DNA of 44,399 nt. It comes from Dicyema japonicum (lineage: Eukaryota; Dicyemida; Rhombozoa; Dicyemidae). The translations under genes and the position numbers were made by a program. The notes under the pieces were generated by a model, which was given only the letters and a program-made list of their open reading frames with translations, did no database searches and had not been told where the DNA came from. The DNA is taken from assembly GCA_011109175.1 (NCBI GenBank), contig RDEW01000077.1:121133-165531 (forward strand). Reading direction: 5' to 3'. This document shows, piece by piece, positions 33,622 to 43,077 of this stretch (positions are counted from its first letter, which is position 1; the number at the start of each line of letters is the position of its first letter).

Positions 33622-33692
33622 AGTTGAGGAAGCCTGCTGCGTGGATTGCGAACGAGTTCCCTCGGAGTATGGCTATTCCGATCTTTTGTCTA
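33622..33692 (-). pseudogene. LINE C-terminal tail, copy 5 (very short)
   Basis: Nearly identical over about 45 bp to the 3' coding end at 11459-11510 (gctgcgtggattgcgaacga), followed by an A/T-rich tail on the minus strand. Only the last codons are present. Confidence 0.65.
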
Positions 33693-34260
33693 TTAGTTTT
33701 TTTCCCAAATTTTCCTTATTACTTCTAACACTTTCATCAACTGACATTCTTTTACAATGAAAGGACAGCTTCTGCAACAAAGCATAGTATTCGCCGGTGA
33801 TTGAGGAAACTTTATGTAAAATCACTTTATATTGAAGAGGGACACTTTCTACTGACAGTGAACACTTCAACTCGTATTTTTTCAAAGCCACATTTTTTAG
33901 GAAAATAACATATCTGTTGTTTAATCCAAATAAAACGCAGTTGCAAAATATGGTGGGAATAATCATGTTCTTCACTGGTTCGTACAGCTGAGGAGTTACT
34001 TTGAAGTTTTTCCGAGAGAATTGAGGTCGAATAAAACTAAAAACTTTGATTCTTCAGTTTAATTGGTCAGTTTATGATCTTTGATTTTATGAATGACTAT
34101 TATTTGTCCCAGTGGCCATTTGAGTTTGCGATAATACTTAGAGGACGCATCGTAGATCATAAAATTTACGGAATCGAGAAATGTCACATAATTTTTAGTA
34201 AGCTGAGGATGCGGGGGACAATCCCCAATATATTTCACAGTTCTTAGTTATTATCTTTAC
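33693..34260 (-). other. Unidentified coding-like island, minus strand
   Basis: Two good stretches follow in order: YIGDCPPHPQLTKNYVTFLD, SVNFMIYDASSKYYRKLKWP and LGQIIVIHKIKDHKL (about 34240-34090), then NMIIPTIFCNCVLFGLNNRY, VIFLKNVALKKYELKCSLSV and SSITGEYYALLQKLSFHCKR (about 33972-33745). The amino-acid pattern looks like a real protein with strands and few low-complexity residues, unlike the LINE pieces. An in-frame stop near 34073 and a frame change separate the halves, and no GT-AG intron of suitable length fixes the phase. It may be a host gene fragment cut by the LINE end at 33692, or an element protein that I do not know. Confidence 0.4.
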
Positions 34261-34372
34261 TTGTCGAGATCTGCTGGCCGATTCTATTCAACAAAATTTC
34301 TGGAATCAGTCTGCAGCATGTGATTCCACAGAAAATGGGAATTAAGGAGAAAAGTGAGTTTGAATGATAAGT

Positions 34373-34373
34373 N
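34373..34373. other. Ambiguous base (N)
   Basis: Single n in an A-rich stretch; likely an assembly join or low coverage. Confidence 0.9.
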
Positions 34374-34394
34374 TAAAAAAAGTTAATAAAAAAG

Positions 34395-34790
34395 TTAATA
34401 TATTTAATAATCAACAACCTTTCTCGCCTGCCTGTTCGCCAGCCTCCTCAGGCAGGTTCGATTCTGGTTGCTGAAACAACTCGAGAGCGCCTTATCCAAT
34501 TGAACCCTCTGCCCACATGGCATCTCCGGGCTCTGCCTCCTATACTCCAGTGTCAGGCTCTCTAGGGTGTGCTTTAACACAGTGGACTGTAGATAGGCCT
34601 GGAGCTTTCTATTTACCCCCAACTGCTTCAGATAACCCTTTTGGTACTTTGTTGCAATTCCTTCCCACGTCATTACTATAGGAATAACGAGGACTTTGCA
34701 ACCAAGCATCTGCCCCATCTCGTTTGCAAGAAAGTCCTTTTTTTCTCCACCTCCACAGTCTGCAAACGTAAATTTGATAAATATATTCAT
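34395..34790 (-). pseudogene. LINE C-terminal region, upstream block
   Basis: Open for 128 codons: NEMGQMLGCKVLVIPIVMTW, EGIATKYQKGYLKQLGVNRK and LQAYLQSTVLKHTLESL, then a basic region ending QARKVVDY. The VIPIV-x-x-W-G-x-x-x-x-Y-x-K-x-x-x-x-LG pattern recurs in LINE-type polyproteins after the reverse transcriptase, as I remember them. It could be a young truncated copy. AT-rich tail below 34395. No catalytic motif. Confidence 0.5.
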
Positions 34791-35285
34791 TTTGTATTTT
34801 TATACATCATTTGAATATTTTTGGATTTATGTGGAAATATTAAAAAAGTTTGTCTTCACTAACCCTACAAAAGTTTTCAAGATTTGTGAAAAGAACAATT
34901 CCCTTTGAAGTGATTGTTAGGAAAATACCGCCTAGATCTGATAGCATATTAGAGTACGTGGGATTCCGAGAATAACACCGAGTGAAAATTAAGAGGTTAT
35001 TGAGAATGACAAGGTTTGGTCCAACAATAATTTAATTTACTTCTCTACGAATCACCATAAAGAATAATAGTGTTCTGTATTCGATCTATTAACCTCGAAC
35101 CCACAAGAAAATAAAATTTATCGTCTAATTAAGTGATTTCTGTATCCATACCAAGCTTTCTTCTGTGGTTAGTTTTTGAAACCTGGTTTCTGCAAAGGGA
35201 AAGGTTTCTTCTCCCATCTTAGGCAGGCTTCTAGATATGGCTCAACTTCCGGTCTGAGTTAATTTTCTTGGTAATTTAATTTATT
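34791..35285. other. Intergenic, nothing recognised
   Basis: Unique AT-rich sequence without a supportable frame or repeat. Confidence 0.4.
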
Positions 35286-35418
35286 AACCCCGGATACACC
35301 GAGAAAGAAGTTAAAGTAAACAACTAATTAAGTGCATCCAGTTTCCACTTCTACAGAAACAGAGTCCATCCGGAATCGACATAAAAGGTAAGACGTCCAT
35401 AATTGCAGTTGTGGAAAT
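35286..35418 (-). mobile_element. Short LINE-derived element (S1), copy 4, 3' part only
   Basis: ccggatacaccgagaaagaa through aaaggtaagacgtccat and cagttgtggaaa match copies 1 and 3. The leader half is missing, as expected for 5' truncation on the minus sense strand. It is uninterrupted across the site where copy 3 holds the mariner-like remnant. Confidence 0.75.
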
Positions 35419-35849
35419 TACTGGCTCATTTCCAAGTTCTAATAAAATCAATGAACTGTTATAAATTACCCAAAGCTGATGCAAGTGTCATAAAAGCTAA
35501 GAATGAAGCTATGGGGGATAATTTGACTATTTTCATGGGGTCTACAAATCTCGACAACTTCAGTAGCATTACAGATTGTCACTGCAATTCTAAAAATGTG
35601 GATTTTTTAAAGCTTTCCTCCTACTTTTATTTCCAGATGTTGAATTTGGGCCTGACAGAATCTGCGCTTTCATACTATTAACGTTGTCGAACAATTACTC
35701 CAGATTTTTAAAAATTGTTTTTTTGAAGACTGTTTTTACAGTTTTAACGGGCTGAAATTTTTATTGCATAGAAAAAAAAGATTTATGGAATAAAATACAT
35801 CAAAAATAAGCCAACAGCTTATCCAAAAGATCGGTGAGAATTACACATT

Positions 35850-36040
35850 TGAACCAGTCGCAGTCGAAACTTCGGGAGTCATAGGAAGCAGGTCGTTAGC
35901 CCTACTCAACAAAATTGGATCGTTAGTCGCTAAAAGGAAGAGGGATGTCAGAGAGAAGGGCTGGCTCATTGAGCGCATCTTCTTATAGATCGTAAGGGGA
36001 AATGCGCTCTCAATCCTGAGAGCTGCCAGTAGCCTTTAAC
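35850..36040 (+). pseudogene. LINE C-terminal tail, copy 6
   Basis: Reads FEPVAVETSGVIGSRSLALL, then NKIGSLVAKRKRDVRERGWL, then after one stop IVRGNALSILRAASSL. All blocks are in one frame apart from the stop near 35987. An A-rich tail follows at about 36065-36090. Confidence 0.78.
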
Positions 36041-36941
36041 TATTTGGTTTTATTCTTCAATAAATTGTTATTGGTTTTAAAAAAAAAAGATGAAATTAAT
36101 TTGAATATACAAAATATGATTGATAAGTTAAAAGAAGTTGGATGTGGATGTGCAACAAAAAGAACTGGAAAAACTTGCTAATGAGGAAGAAATAACTCAA
36201 ACAGAAACGCTTTACAAAAACAAAATCGTTACCCTATTTTTTATAAGGATTATAATATCGACGAGCAAATTATTGATGCTGAAAATGAAGAGAACGATGG
36301 AGAATTTTCACCAATAAAATTATTAAATGCAATTAAAAAAAGTACAAAATTCAGAAATAATAGAATCTGGAGCATTTAAAAATTTAAATACAATAAAGAA
36401 GATAGAAGTGTTAATTTAAAGAAAAAAAATCAATTTTTGTCAAACAGATCCTACCCGTGAGGCGAAGAATCCTTCTGGCACGACACAGTAGTTAAAAGGG
36501 ATCTTTTTATTTCTCCTTGACCAAATCTTATAATGAAGATTACCTTAATAATCAACTATCAAATAGTTTGCTTGGTAATGGATGAGCTCTTGTGGTTATT
36601 AGTACTTAATGACAAAAATAAATGATAAATAATGATTAATTTTTATATTAAATTAAAGTTATTTTACAGATTGAATAATACTAACAGGAGTACTATGGTC
36701 AACTGGCTTCCTAAGAAAATTTTACTTCAAGATACACATGTTTTCAATGTTCAGGACTGGCAACGACAAATTCACGGTATTCATGCCTTTTAAGCCAAAC
36801 AGTTTTTCAACCTTTGCCTATGAAATAATGAAAACTCACGTGGATAAATTATTATTTTTCTTTTCTCATGACAGCAGTAACAATTATAAGAAAAATCAAA
36901 ACGACAGCTACAACACTTGGCGCAAGAATATGATTACGATA
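36041..36941. other. Unassigned sequence with scattered coding-like pieces
   Basis: Short frames such as MIDKLKEVGCGCATKRTGK (about 36120), YNIDEQIIDAENEENDGEF (about 36250) and VNWLPKKILLQDTHVFNVQD (about 36700) look protein-like but belong to no family I know and are separated by stops. Confidence 0.35.
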
Positions 36942-37205
36942 GTTGAAGGCGTCTTCTATGATCTCTGCAACTGATTACTTTGAGACTAACCTTCACCGAG
37001 GACTTATAGGGCCATACTTTTAGTAATAAGTGATCGTGCTTTGAACATACACTAATAAATTCCGGTGTCAGTTGTTGAAGGCGTCTTCTATGATCTCTGC
37101 AACTGATTACTTTGAGACTAACCTTCACCGAGGACTTATAGGGCCATACTTTTAGTAATAAGTGATCGTGCTTTGAACATACACTAATAAATTCCGGTGT
37201 CAGTT
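36942..37205 (+). repeat. Tandem duplication of 132 bp
   Basis: Two nearly identical units, starting gttgaaggcgtcttctatga at 36942 and at 37074. Absence of divergence suggests a recent duplication or an assembly artefact. Confidence 0.92.
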
Positions 37206-37789
37206 GAGTTTCTTGAGTGGTTGATCTTTAGAAAGCTACGATTAACTTTGAATCAGTTAAGTGGCTAATGTTTTTTTAGCTGTTCTTAGTTGATACAACT
37301 CCGTCCTTGGTCCACCACATGATTGGTTCCTCATCTCCCGAAAATTTAACTCTGGCTGTGTATTACAAAGTCGAGACATTTGAGTTTATATTGATGGTTG
37401 GAGGAAGGTGAATAATGAAGTATGAAGGTTCTATCAGGTGGTTATAAGGTGCTTACGAGTATAATTAGCGTGAGCTAAGTAATTTGTGCCCCCAAATTGT
37501 TGCTAATGACGGTTTGAATGTTACCGAATATTGAAAGTGTCAAAAGGCTTGGAGCCGCAGAGACATGGTAGGCCTGGAGCCGTTCTTATCAGCTTTCCCT
37601 GCCTTTCGCGTTCTCTAAGAATAATGCTATATGCTGGAATTCTTTCAATGATTTGCTAGTGTCATCTAGTCAACATCGCCGTGCCTGTTTGTTGTCAGGA
37701 GCATCTGCCTAGTTCAACGCCATTCCGAATGGAGTTTTGGGTACCTTTCTAGATGATGAATGCATCCGTGTTGGAATCTAATTACGACT
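37206..37789. other. Intergenic, nothing recognised
   Basis: No supportable frame or repeat, except that the last part may extend the LINE fragment that follows. Confidence 0.35.
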
Positions 37790-38285
37790 GGGATTTAAAG
37801 TCTGTGTTCCATATCCATGCCGATGTGGAGACTGATAGACTGTTTTGGCCTCTCCTGCAGGAAGAGTGCAGGCAGATTTCCCAAACACATGGCCGAAGTC
37901 GCTAGGCAAGCATTGGACGCCGCCGGACAGCCCTCTATGCTTGAACCAGTCAGTATTTGCAGGCGGGATGGAAAAGACCAGCTGAGATGACAATATTCTC
38001 TTTTGAAGACGGGAAACCTCTTGTCTGGGACGTCACCTGCACCGACACGTTTTCCCCTTGCAACCTGCAATAATAATAACCTACTCAAGAGTGCTTCTGG
38101 AGCCTGTTCTGCCACTGAGAAGGCCGAGAGGTTGAAATTGGTAAGGTACACGATTCTACCCAAGGATTTTTTGTTAGCTCTATTCGCCGTTGAGACGTCT
38201 GGTTCCCTCGCGTCTGCGACGCTGGAATTCTTGAGTCGTCTAGGGAATCCGATTGCTACACAATCAGGAGACCCTCGTGAGTAAC
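37790..38285 (+). pseudogene. LINE C-terminal region, longest copy
   Basis: Plus-strand blocks in order, with frame changes: [20 protein letters not shown], then [14 protein letters not shown] (about 37880-37985); EDGKPLVWDVTCTDTFSPCN (38005-38065); ATEKAERLKLVRYTILPKDF (38110-38172); FAVETSGSLASATLEFLSRL (38183-38242), then GDPRE. This is the reference copy for the family. It joins the DGK...WD-x-TC-x-DT block to the ETSG tail seen alone elsewhere. GC-rich relative to its surroundings. At least two frameshifts. Confidence 0.75.
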
Positions 38286-38379
38286 CTTCACTTCCCTCTT
38301 AAATGATTAATCTTTTCAGGATTATCAAATCGGTAAACTCTGGAAAGCTAGAATCGAATATCTTTCTAAAATTAATAAA

Positions 38380-39010
38380 CGTACTGACTTTATTTCTACT
38401 CTAAATCCTTATACTGGAGCTCAAATCTTTTGGAGAACCCTTCAAGAGGATAAATTTCGGACAGACGTTCCCTCAAGTGGTCTCTCTAAAAAAAATTGTG
38501 TCATCCTTCCGTGACCAAGCCAACTTATTAATGGGTCGTTATGTGAAGATGAACCACCTCCCTACCCCAAAAGGACTCCACTGTAAGAGGCCGTATGCTC
38601 TGAGGTCAACAGACTTTTTCATTATTCCGCAATCTCTAATTACTCAACTTGTTAACAACTCTCGAAACTTGAATGCAAGAGGGTCTGACGGTCTTGCCAT
38701 AGATCATCAAAAAATCTATGACCGAACGGGCTTTGCTTTAACCAATTTAATCTACCACTCAATTAATCACGGATCAGTACCTATGATCTGAAAGAAATCC
38801 CTGATCATTACTATTTTGAAACCTAACCGCAACCCTTCTGATCCTTCCTAACGTCCTATTTTTTTGTCTGTTGTATCGAAATTTTTGAGAATTCTACTAT
38901 TTTTAATCAAACCTTACTTGTCATTTTCCGAATTCAGCTCATCTTTCAGAACTGACTCAATTTATTGCCGATGGATGAGCGTATTCCGCCTATTGTTGAC
39001 GGAAGAGAAA
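38380..39010 (+). pseudogene. LINE reverse transcriptase N-terminal fragment
   Basis: FWRTLQEDKFRTDVPSSGLS (38430-38490) precedes a frame with LVNNSRNLNARGSDGLAIDH, then TGFALTNLIYHSINHGSVPM (about 38650-38785). After a stop comes KKSLIITILKPNRNPSDPS, and in a new frame FLSVVSKFLRILLFLIKPYL. These are the finger motifs (S-G-x-DG, K-x-x-x-I-x-x-x-x-KP, RPI-x-LL-x-x-x-SK). The palm is missing. Confidence 0.78.
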
Positions 39011-39270
39011 CTTCCTTATTGTTCCGTCCACTTGGACCGCCTACGTTGTGGTCATCACTTGAATTTACATTCATATCTGTACAGGATTGGACGATCGTCC
39101 CCTCCACCATGTCCATCGTCCCTTCTTGAAGACCAGAAGATGGGTCACCTCTTCTCTTGTCCGGGTCCACCGACTGGTTCTTTTCAGAACCAAATATACC
39201 TGTCGGGTCTCTAGGAGCGTCTGCTCTTGATTGTAACGTTTTTGTTACCCACCTGTTTCTCTCACTTGAA

Positions 39271-39461
39271 TGGACTGGGGGTAAATAAATTAAATGTCCC
39301 CTGAGTCTGTTACTTCGTCCACGTTAACATGAAGAAGGAAATACGAGCTTGAACAAAAGAACATNTGGACTGGGGGTAAATAAATTAAATGTCCCCTGAG
39401 TCTGTTACTTCGTCCACGTTAACAGGAAGAAGGAAATACGAGCTTGAACAAAAGACATTTC
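39271..39461 (+). repeat. Direct duplication of about 95 bp around an N
   Basis: tggactgggggtaaataaat starts both units (39271 and 39366), with a single n at 39365 between them and near identity across the units. The unit begins with a LINE-type 3' end (gggggtaaataaat). Confidence 0.9.
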
Positions 39462-39513
39462 TCGCATTAGTGTACCACTTCAACCTTCAGACCCCCAATA
39501 TATTCAAAAGAAG

Positions 39514-40250
39514 TTAAGAATTCGTTAGGGAGTCCGATTTCAATAACAATAGCTTCCCTCTCGTATCGGCCTGTTGGGTTAACAACCATAATTGATGCTT
39601 TCCATTTAAATCTCCACAAATGATGATCTTATCGTAGATAGCCAATCTTGATAGGTTTGAAATAACATAGTCCTTTGGGCAGGAGCCGGGAGGAGGCAAA
39701 TACATATTCACGAGGCACAGACTTCCTTTCGTTGTCTTAAGCGAGATTCCAATTGCCTCAGTAACCTCGTCATTTCCAACAAGTTTTTTCACTTCCGAAG
39801 TAATGTCTCTGTATTTCAGGTTCTTTTTGAATAGAGTAAGTAGTCCACCCCCTCTTCTCTTTTTACGGTCCATCCTGATAGCCTCGTATCCAGGGAATAA
39901 ATGAGTGGGATTATTCATGCGGAGTTTAGTTTCTTGAATCATGGCCACGTCGATCTTCTGATTTGCCAGGATTGAATAAAGTTCCCTGACCTTGTTTTTA
40001 ATTCCGTTGATGTTCAATTGGAGAGTAGTAAATTTCCTTTCTCCACAGTGGGCTGAGGGTTTACGCCGGGAATATTTGGACTTTTTTGAAGCACATCGCC
40101 GGGGGTCGATAATGACCCCGGGAGGAAATGGTCTAATGGTCCTTTTTGGGAGGGCATTAGAAGCCCTCTAGGCGTTGCCAAATCCTTTTGAATTTTTTGA
40201 ATTGGTGGACCACATAACGCCACGCTACAGTTATTTAAACAATTTCAGAT
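39514..40250 (-). mobile_element. LINE 5' part with endonuclease domain
   Basis: Open frame 39514-40017 on minus encodes an apurinic-type endonuclease domain: MNINGIKNKVRELYS (motif I), IDVAMIQETKLR (catalytic QET), MDRKKRRGGGLLTLFKKNLK, and IIICGDLNGKHQLW (GDLN-x-H). The GDLN-to-C-terminal part is short: the final SDH-type motif is absent and no reverse transcriptase follows. Upstream, 40018-40250 is the leader with ccaaaaaggaccattag and gtggcgttatgtggtccacc, shared with the short elements at 10744, 12291 and 32160. The frame is intact for 167 codons, so this insertion may be recent. Confidence 0.85.
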
Positions 40251-40269
40251 AGACCCTACATCCCTAAGC

Positions 40270-40600
40270 CGCCTTCGGTCGCTGTTCTTCAGATAGACAC
40301 AGCGTTCATCAATCAAAGTATGATTTTCCGTAATTCGTGGATTATCATAACTTGCATTAATATCAATTTTGGTGAATTAGTGGGTTGATTGGGTTGAAAA
40401 CCATTTACAGTTTGCCTGATCAGAAATTTGGAAACGGTATCTTGGTTCTCATCCAATTGCCACACAAACTATTTGATAAAAAAAAAAGTTAGACCTGTTG
40501 ACAACACATGCAGGCGACCCACATTAAAATCTTGTCTTGATGTCATAATATATCCCATATGATAGATAAACTGCGACGAGCACAAATTTGAGTTAAAAGA
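40270..40600 (-). other. Unidentified coding-like island downstream of the Gemin7-like gene
   Basis: Read on minus: KILMWVACMCCQQ, a possible 26-nt GT-AG intron at about 40468-40493, then FVWQLDENQDTVSKFLIRQT and VNGFQPNQPTNSPK. After a one-base frame change the reading is IDINASYDNPRITENHTLID, then ERCVYLKNSDRRRLRDVGSI and a stop at about 40249. The pattern (hydrophobic cysteine-rich segment, then polar tail) could be the end of a membrane protein. The frame change argues for a pseudogene or sequence error. The endonuclease LINE leader begins right after it. Confidence 0.35.
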
Positions 40601-40610
40601 GTAAATTTTT

Positions 40611-40885
40611 TTAAGAAAAATCCGTGTTAAGCGGAATCTGAAGGGAAAATAAGTCATCCGTACGCAATGTTGCATGGGGAATTTTTCTAAAGGAGTCGAC
40701 AATCCGACCACGTGGAAGTGAGTGCACTCCGCATTCATTGAAAGAAATTTATCAGCCTTAAGGACTTTGTTATTGCAAAATGTAATTTGAGCAGATCTCC
40801 CACTGAGATAATTTAACGAGTGAAGAAAATCATTACATAATTTACCTGCTAATTCTTTTTTTTGAATTTTGTCAACAGTCAACAT
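40611..40885 (-). CDS. GEMIN7: Gemin7-like protein, two exons, 26-nt intron
   Basis: Exon 1 is 40664-40885 (ATG at 40885-40883), exon 2 is 40611-40637, with a GT-AG intron of 26 nt at 40638-40663; the product is 82 residues. Residues about 17-74 have an Sm-like pattern: NDFLHSLNYLSGRSAQITFC, then DKFLSMNAECTHFHVVGLST and PLEKFPMQHC. This aligns, as I recall the human protein, with the Gemin7 Sm-like fold (RYLRSL, VSFTL, GATDLDVANFYVSQLQTP, LLRC). Gemin7 pairs with Gemin6 in the SMN complex that loads Sm proteins on snRNAs in the cytoplasm. Splicing gives the ending HCIPLNTDFS, in place of the family's RCSDI-type end. Without splicing the frame would run to 40469 with unrelated sequence. The human protein is about 130 residues, so the N-terminal extension is missing. 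Similarity is modest, hence the reduced confidence. Confidence 0.72.
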
Positions 40886-41016
40886 TAATTGCCACAAAGT
40901 AAAAATATTTAAAATTCAAATTTTACATATCAAAATAACATATATTATAAATAGAAGATAAAGATTATTGTGTTATCGTTTTTAAATGGGGAGACAACAA
41001 TGTCTCCAACAATAGC

Positions 41017-41232
41017 TTGATCATAACTATTCCGCCAGACAATTGCGCCGACCGTGGAATATGCCTCTGTGAGTGTAGATTCGCGTTATCAGAGGCCACT
41101 ATCCAAAAACTAAACTTACTGCAAAGGAAAACAATCCGTATGTTGGGACCACAATGTGGAACAAAAATACCTCCCCTGCTGACGGAATCTACAACTCGTA
41201 GATGTGCTTCCGGATTGTTTTGGCATGCTTGA
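41017..41232 (+). pseudogene. Possible LINE C-terminal fragment
   Basis: Reads CLCECRFALSEATIQKLNLL, then QRKTIRMLGPQ, resembling the L-x-x-LQ-x-x-x-x-R-x-I/L region after a non-LTR reverse transcriptase. It meets the oppositely oriented fragment 41235-41800 head to head. Weak call. Confidence 0.4.
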
Positions 41233-41234
41233 GA

Positions 41235-41800
41235 TCAGTATCACAAGGAGTATGATTCGCAGGCGTCCACATAAACGTGATCCAGTCTCAACAAAGTACT
41301 CCTCCATCGCTATATTAGCTGAGGTATCCATTTTCAATCTCAGTACATGTCCGAAGAGCCTCCATCTCAAATAAGTGATCCCGAGACTCAAAGGACCAGT
41401 GGAACAAACATTATATAAAGCTTTCGTATTTATTTTTCTTGGCTAATTCAATCCGAGCATTGTCCTTAGCTGCCTTTGATGAAAGGAGTCTATTCCCTTT
41501 CCTCAGCCATTGCCCACGTTGATGAATTATATAATAGGACTTGTTTAACAAGGGCATTGAATTATAGCCTTAGCCGAGATGATGTACTTGATCGTCTTTC
41601 GTCAATCCATTTTTTTAACAATGTTCAGTGCAGCTGTAGCAAGGGTCTTTTTTTGAATGAGTTTATTGGGATTTACTTTCAGTAACCGAGTAAGGACTGA
41701 TCTATGTCTCGATATGAAGTCGAATTCGTCATCATAAATGGATTCTGCTATGTCACCATAAAATTTTCGAAGGTCACGTAGCGCCATCTTCAAATACAGT
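41235..41800 (-). pseudogene. LINE C-terminal fragment (RWRLFGH family), copy 3
   Basis: From upstream: LRDLRKFYGDIAESIYDDEF and NKLIQKKTLATAALNIVKKM in the frame 41602-41793, then in shifted frames VLLYNSSTWAMAEE, HQRQLRTMLGLN, and YLRWRLFGHVLRLKMDTSAN with IAMEEYFVE (about 41375-41290). The order LLYN-x-TW, QLR-x-x-LG, RWR-x-FGH-x-LR is that of the region after the reverse transcriptase in this LINE family, so the 63-codon first frame is LINE-derived and not a host gene. Several frameshifts. Confidence 0.72.
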
Positions 41801-41879
41801 AAAGTCCCTTAAATTGGCCCAAAATTGTTCCTGAACTATTTGTGGCCAGTTTGGGAATTTGAAACGTCTGGGTTCTTTT

Positions 41880-42410
41880 TTTTAATTTTAATTTAAAAAC
41901 CAAGAATCACCGACAAAACAAAGGAAGGTAGTCAGATGATCTCGGCCCTTTTGAGCAGTCGCCTCATTTTTCCTCGGTGTTCCTCCCGAGTGCCGACACA
42001 CTTCCTGTACGGACGAATCACTTTTCGGAAGTTTATGGGTTTTGGCTGAGCTTCCGTTCTCCTCACGAGTTCCTCGAACGGAGTTAGTTTTAATGACGAC
42101 GAGGAGGATCTTTGTAGGGTTTTCGTTACTGTCTCTTAGAAGGAGTTTAATTTTTTTAGGTTGGTGTGGGATATGTTAGTACTCCATGCCGCGAGCAGTA
42201 ACTGATTGACGGAAGTATATATTGGTTGACCTTCTACCTGAACAAATCTTCTGGTAGAGGTTACATTATGAAAACTATTGCGCCAAATATTGAAGTTATG
42301 TCCGCGATGGTAGAAATGGAAGAGGTCGGACCTACTTCTCCATCTCTCTTCGGAAGCCTGTAGTGTACTATTGGAGGATGGATTTGGTCGGCACAAGCAA
42401 ATGTTCTCCC
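41880..42410 (-). mobile_element. 5'-truncated LINE, post-palm region and 3' end
   Basis: Minus frame 42136-42396 reads GHNFNIWRNSFHNVTSTRRF, then VEGQPIYTSVNQLLLAAWST and NISHTNLKKLNSF. After a stop, LTPFEELVRRTEAQPKPINF and VIRPYRKCVGTREEHRGKMR follow. The equivalent in the nested LINE at 4461 is YACAAWGSNLSATNLTKIQ and then DPVRIENAWGHGRS, so they are sister families. The 3' end (ggtgattcttggttttt plus A-rich tail) lies near 41880. 5'-truncated near 42410. Confidence 0.7.
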
Positions 42411-42544
42411 TTGGGTTCCTTCCTTAGAGTGGTCGTTATGACTGTTTGTGCTGGGCTTACCGTAAGCGTGGGGTTAATAATAAACTATACAATACAACTT
42501 AGCTAACACTAAAGATTTACAAGAATGAAAATGTCCCCAATCAA

Positions 42545-43077
42545 TTATGACTTATTTAATCTTTTGTTAGCCAATTCATGACATGTCATTTTCTAATAAT
42601 AATAAATACTACCTTTGTCAGTTTATCCATTTCATCCTTTTGTCTATTTACTGCAATATAATATAAAAACATACACAACTCCTTAATATATAAATGAGGG
42701 GGATATGTGTGGGGGAAGTATACTCTCTATAATAATTATAATATTAACCTGAGGGAAGTTTGATCCATATTCATCAATCTTCAAAAACTGAATAATTTTC
42801 TCATAAATACTGTAATAAGTGCTAATATTACCATGGATTTCTAAAGTCCTTCCTAGACATTGCTTCATTTAAATCATAACCATTCTCTGCATAATTATCA
42901 AATTTATTCTATATTATAATTTTTATTACTTTTAATTCTGATGAAATGTTATTTAATTTATTATTTGACTCACATTCCATTTCATTGCACTCCTCATTAT
43001 GCTGTATCTAATAATAAATAATAATAAACATCATCCATTTCATCCTCGGAATTATATGATATTATTAATTTATCCAT
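42545..43077 (-). CDS. SAP30BP: SAP30-binding protein (HCNGP) homologue, complete, seven exons
   Basis: Exons: 43030-43077, 42930-43007, 42832-42908, 42749-42809, 42675-42726, 42613-42650, 42545-42592. The six GT-AG introns are 22, 21, 22, 22, 24 and 20 nt. Total 402 nt, 133 residues, stop TAA. The start MDKLIISYNSEDEMDD resembles the acidic N-terminus of the family. Residues 43-88 (NKFDNYAENGYDLNEAMSRK, then DFRNPCIYEKIIQFLKIDEY, then GSNFPQ) and YIKELLNRQKDEMDKLTK (about 101-118) match the HCNGP domain, as I remember it (FRNPSIYEKLIQF, IDELGTNYPKD, YYEALAKAQK-x-EMDKL) without gaps. SAP30BP is a nuclear protein linked to the SAP30/Sin3 corepressor and, with SPF45/RBM17, to splicing of short introns. 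The human protein is about 308 residues. This one stops soon after the core domain, has no tryptophan, and so lacks the basic KSKWD-type (UHM-ligand-like) segment. Each exon phase agrees with the alignment. Confidence 0.9.

Noticed and set aside
40469-40897. A single 142-residue protein-coding frame
   Set aside because: The first 74 codons from the ATG at 40885 fit Gemin7; the rest does not. A 26-nt GT-AG intron gives a conserved-type end and a stop.
41602-41793. Host gene exon (MALRDLRKFYGD...)
   Set aside because: It is followed on the same strand by LLYN-x-TW, QLR and RWRLFGH blocks in LINE order, so it belongs to a LINE fragment.
42683-42868. Separate 61-residue gene (MKQCLGRTLEIHG...)
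   Set aside because: It reads across exons and introns of the SAP30BP homologue; the correct frame is recovered by splicing.
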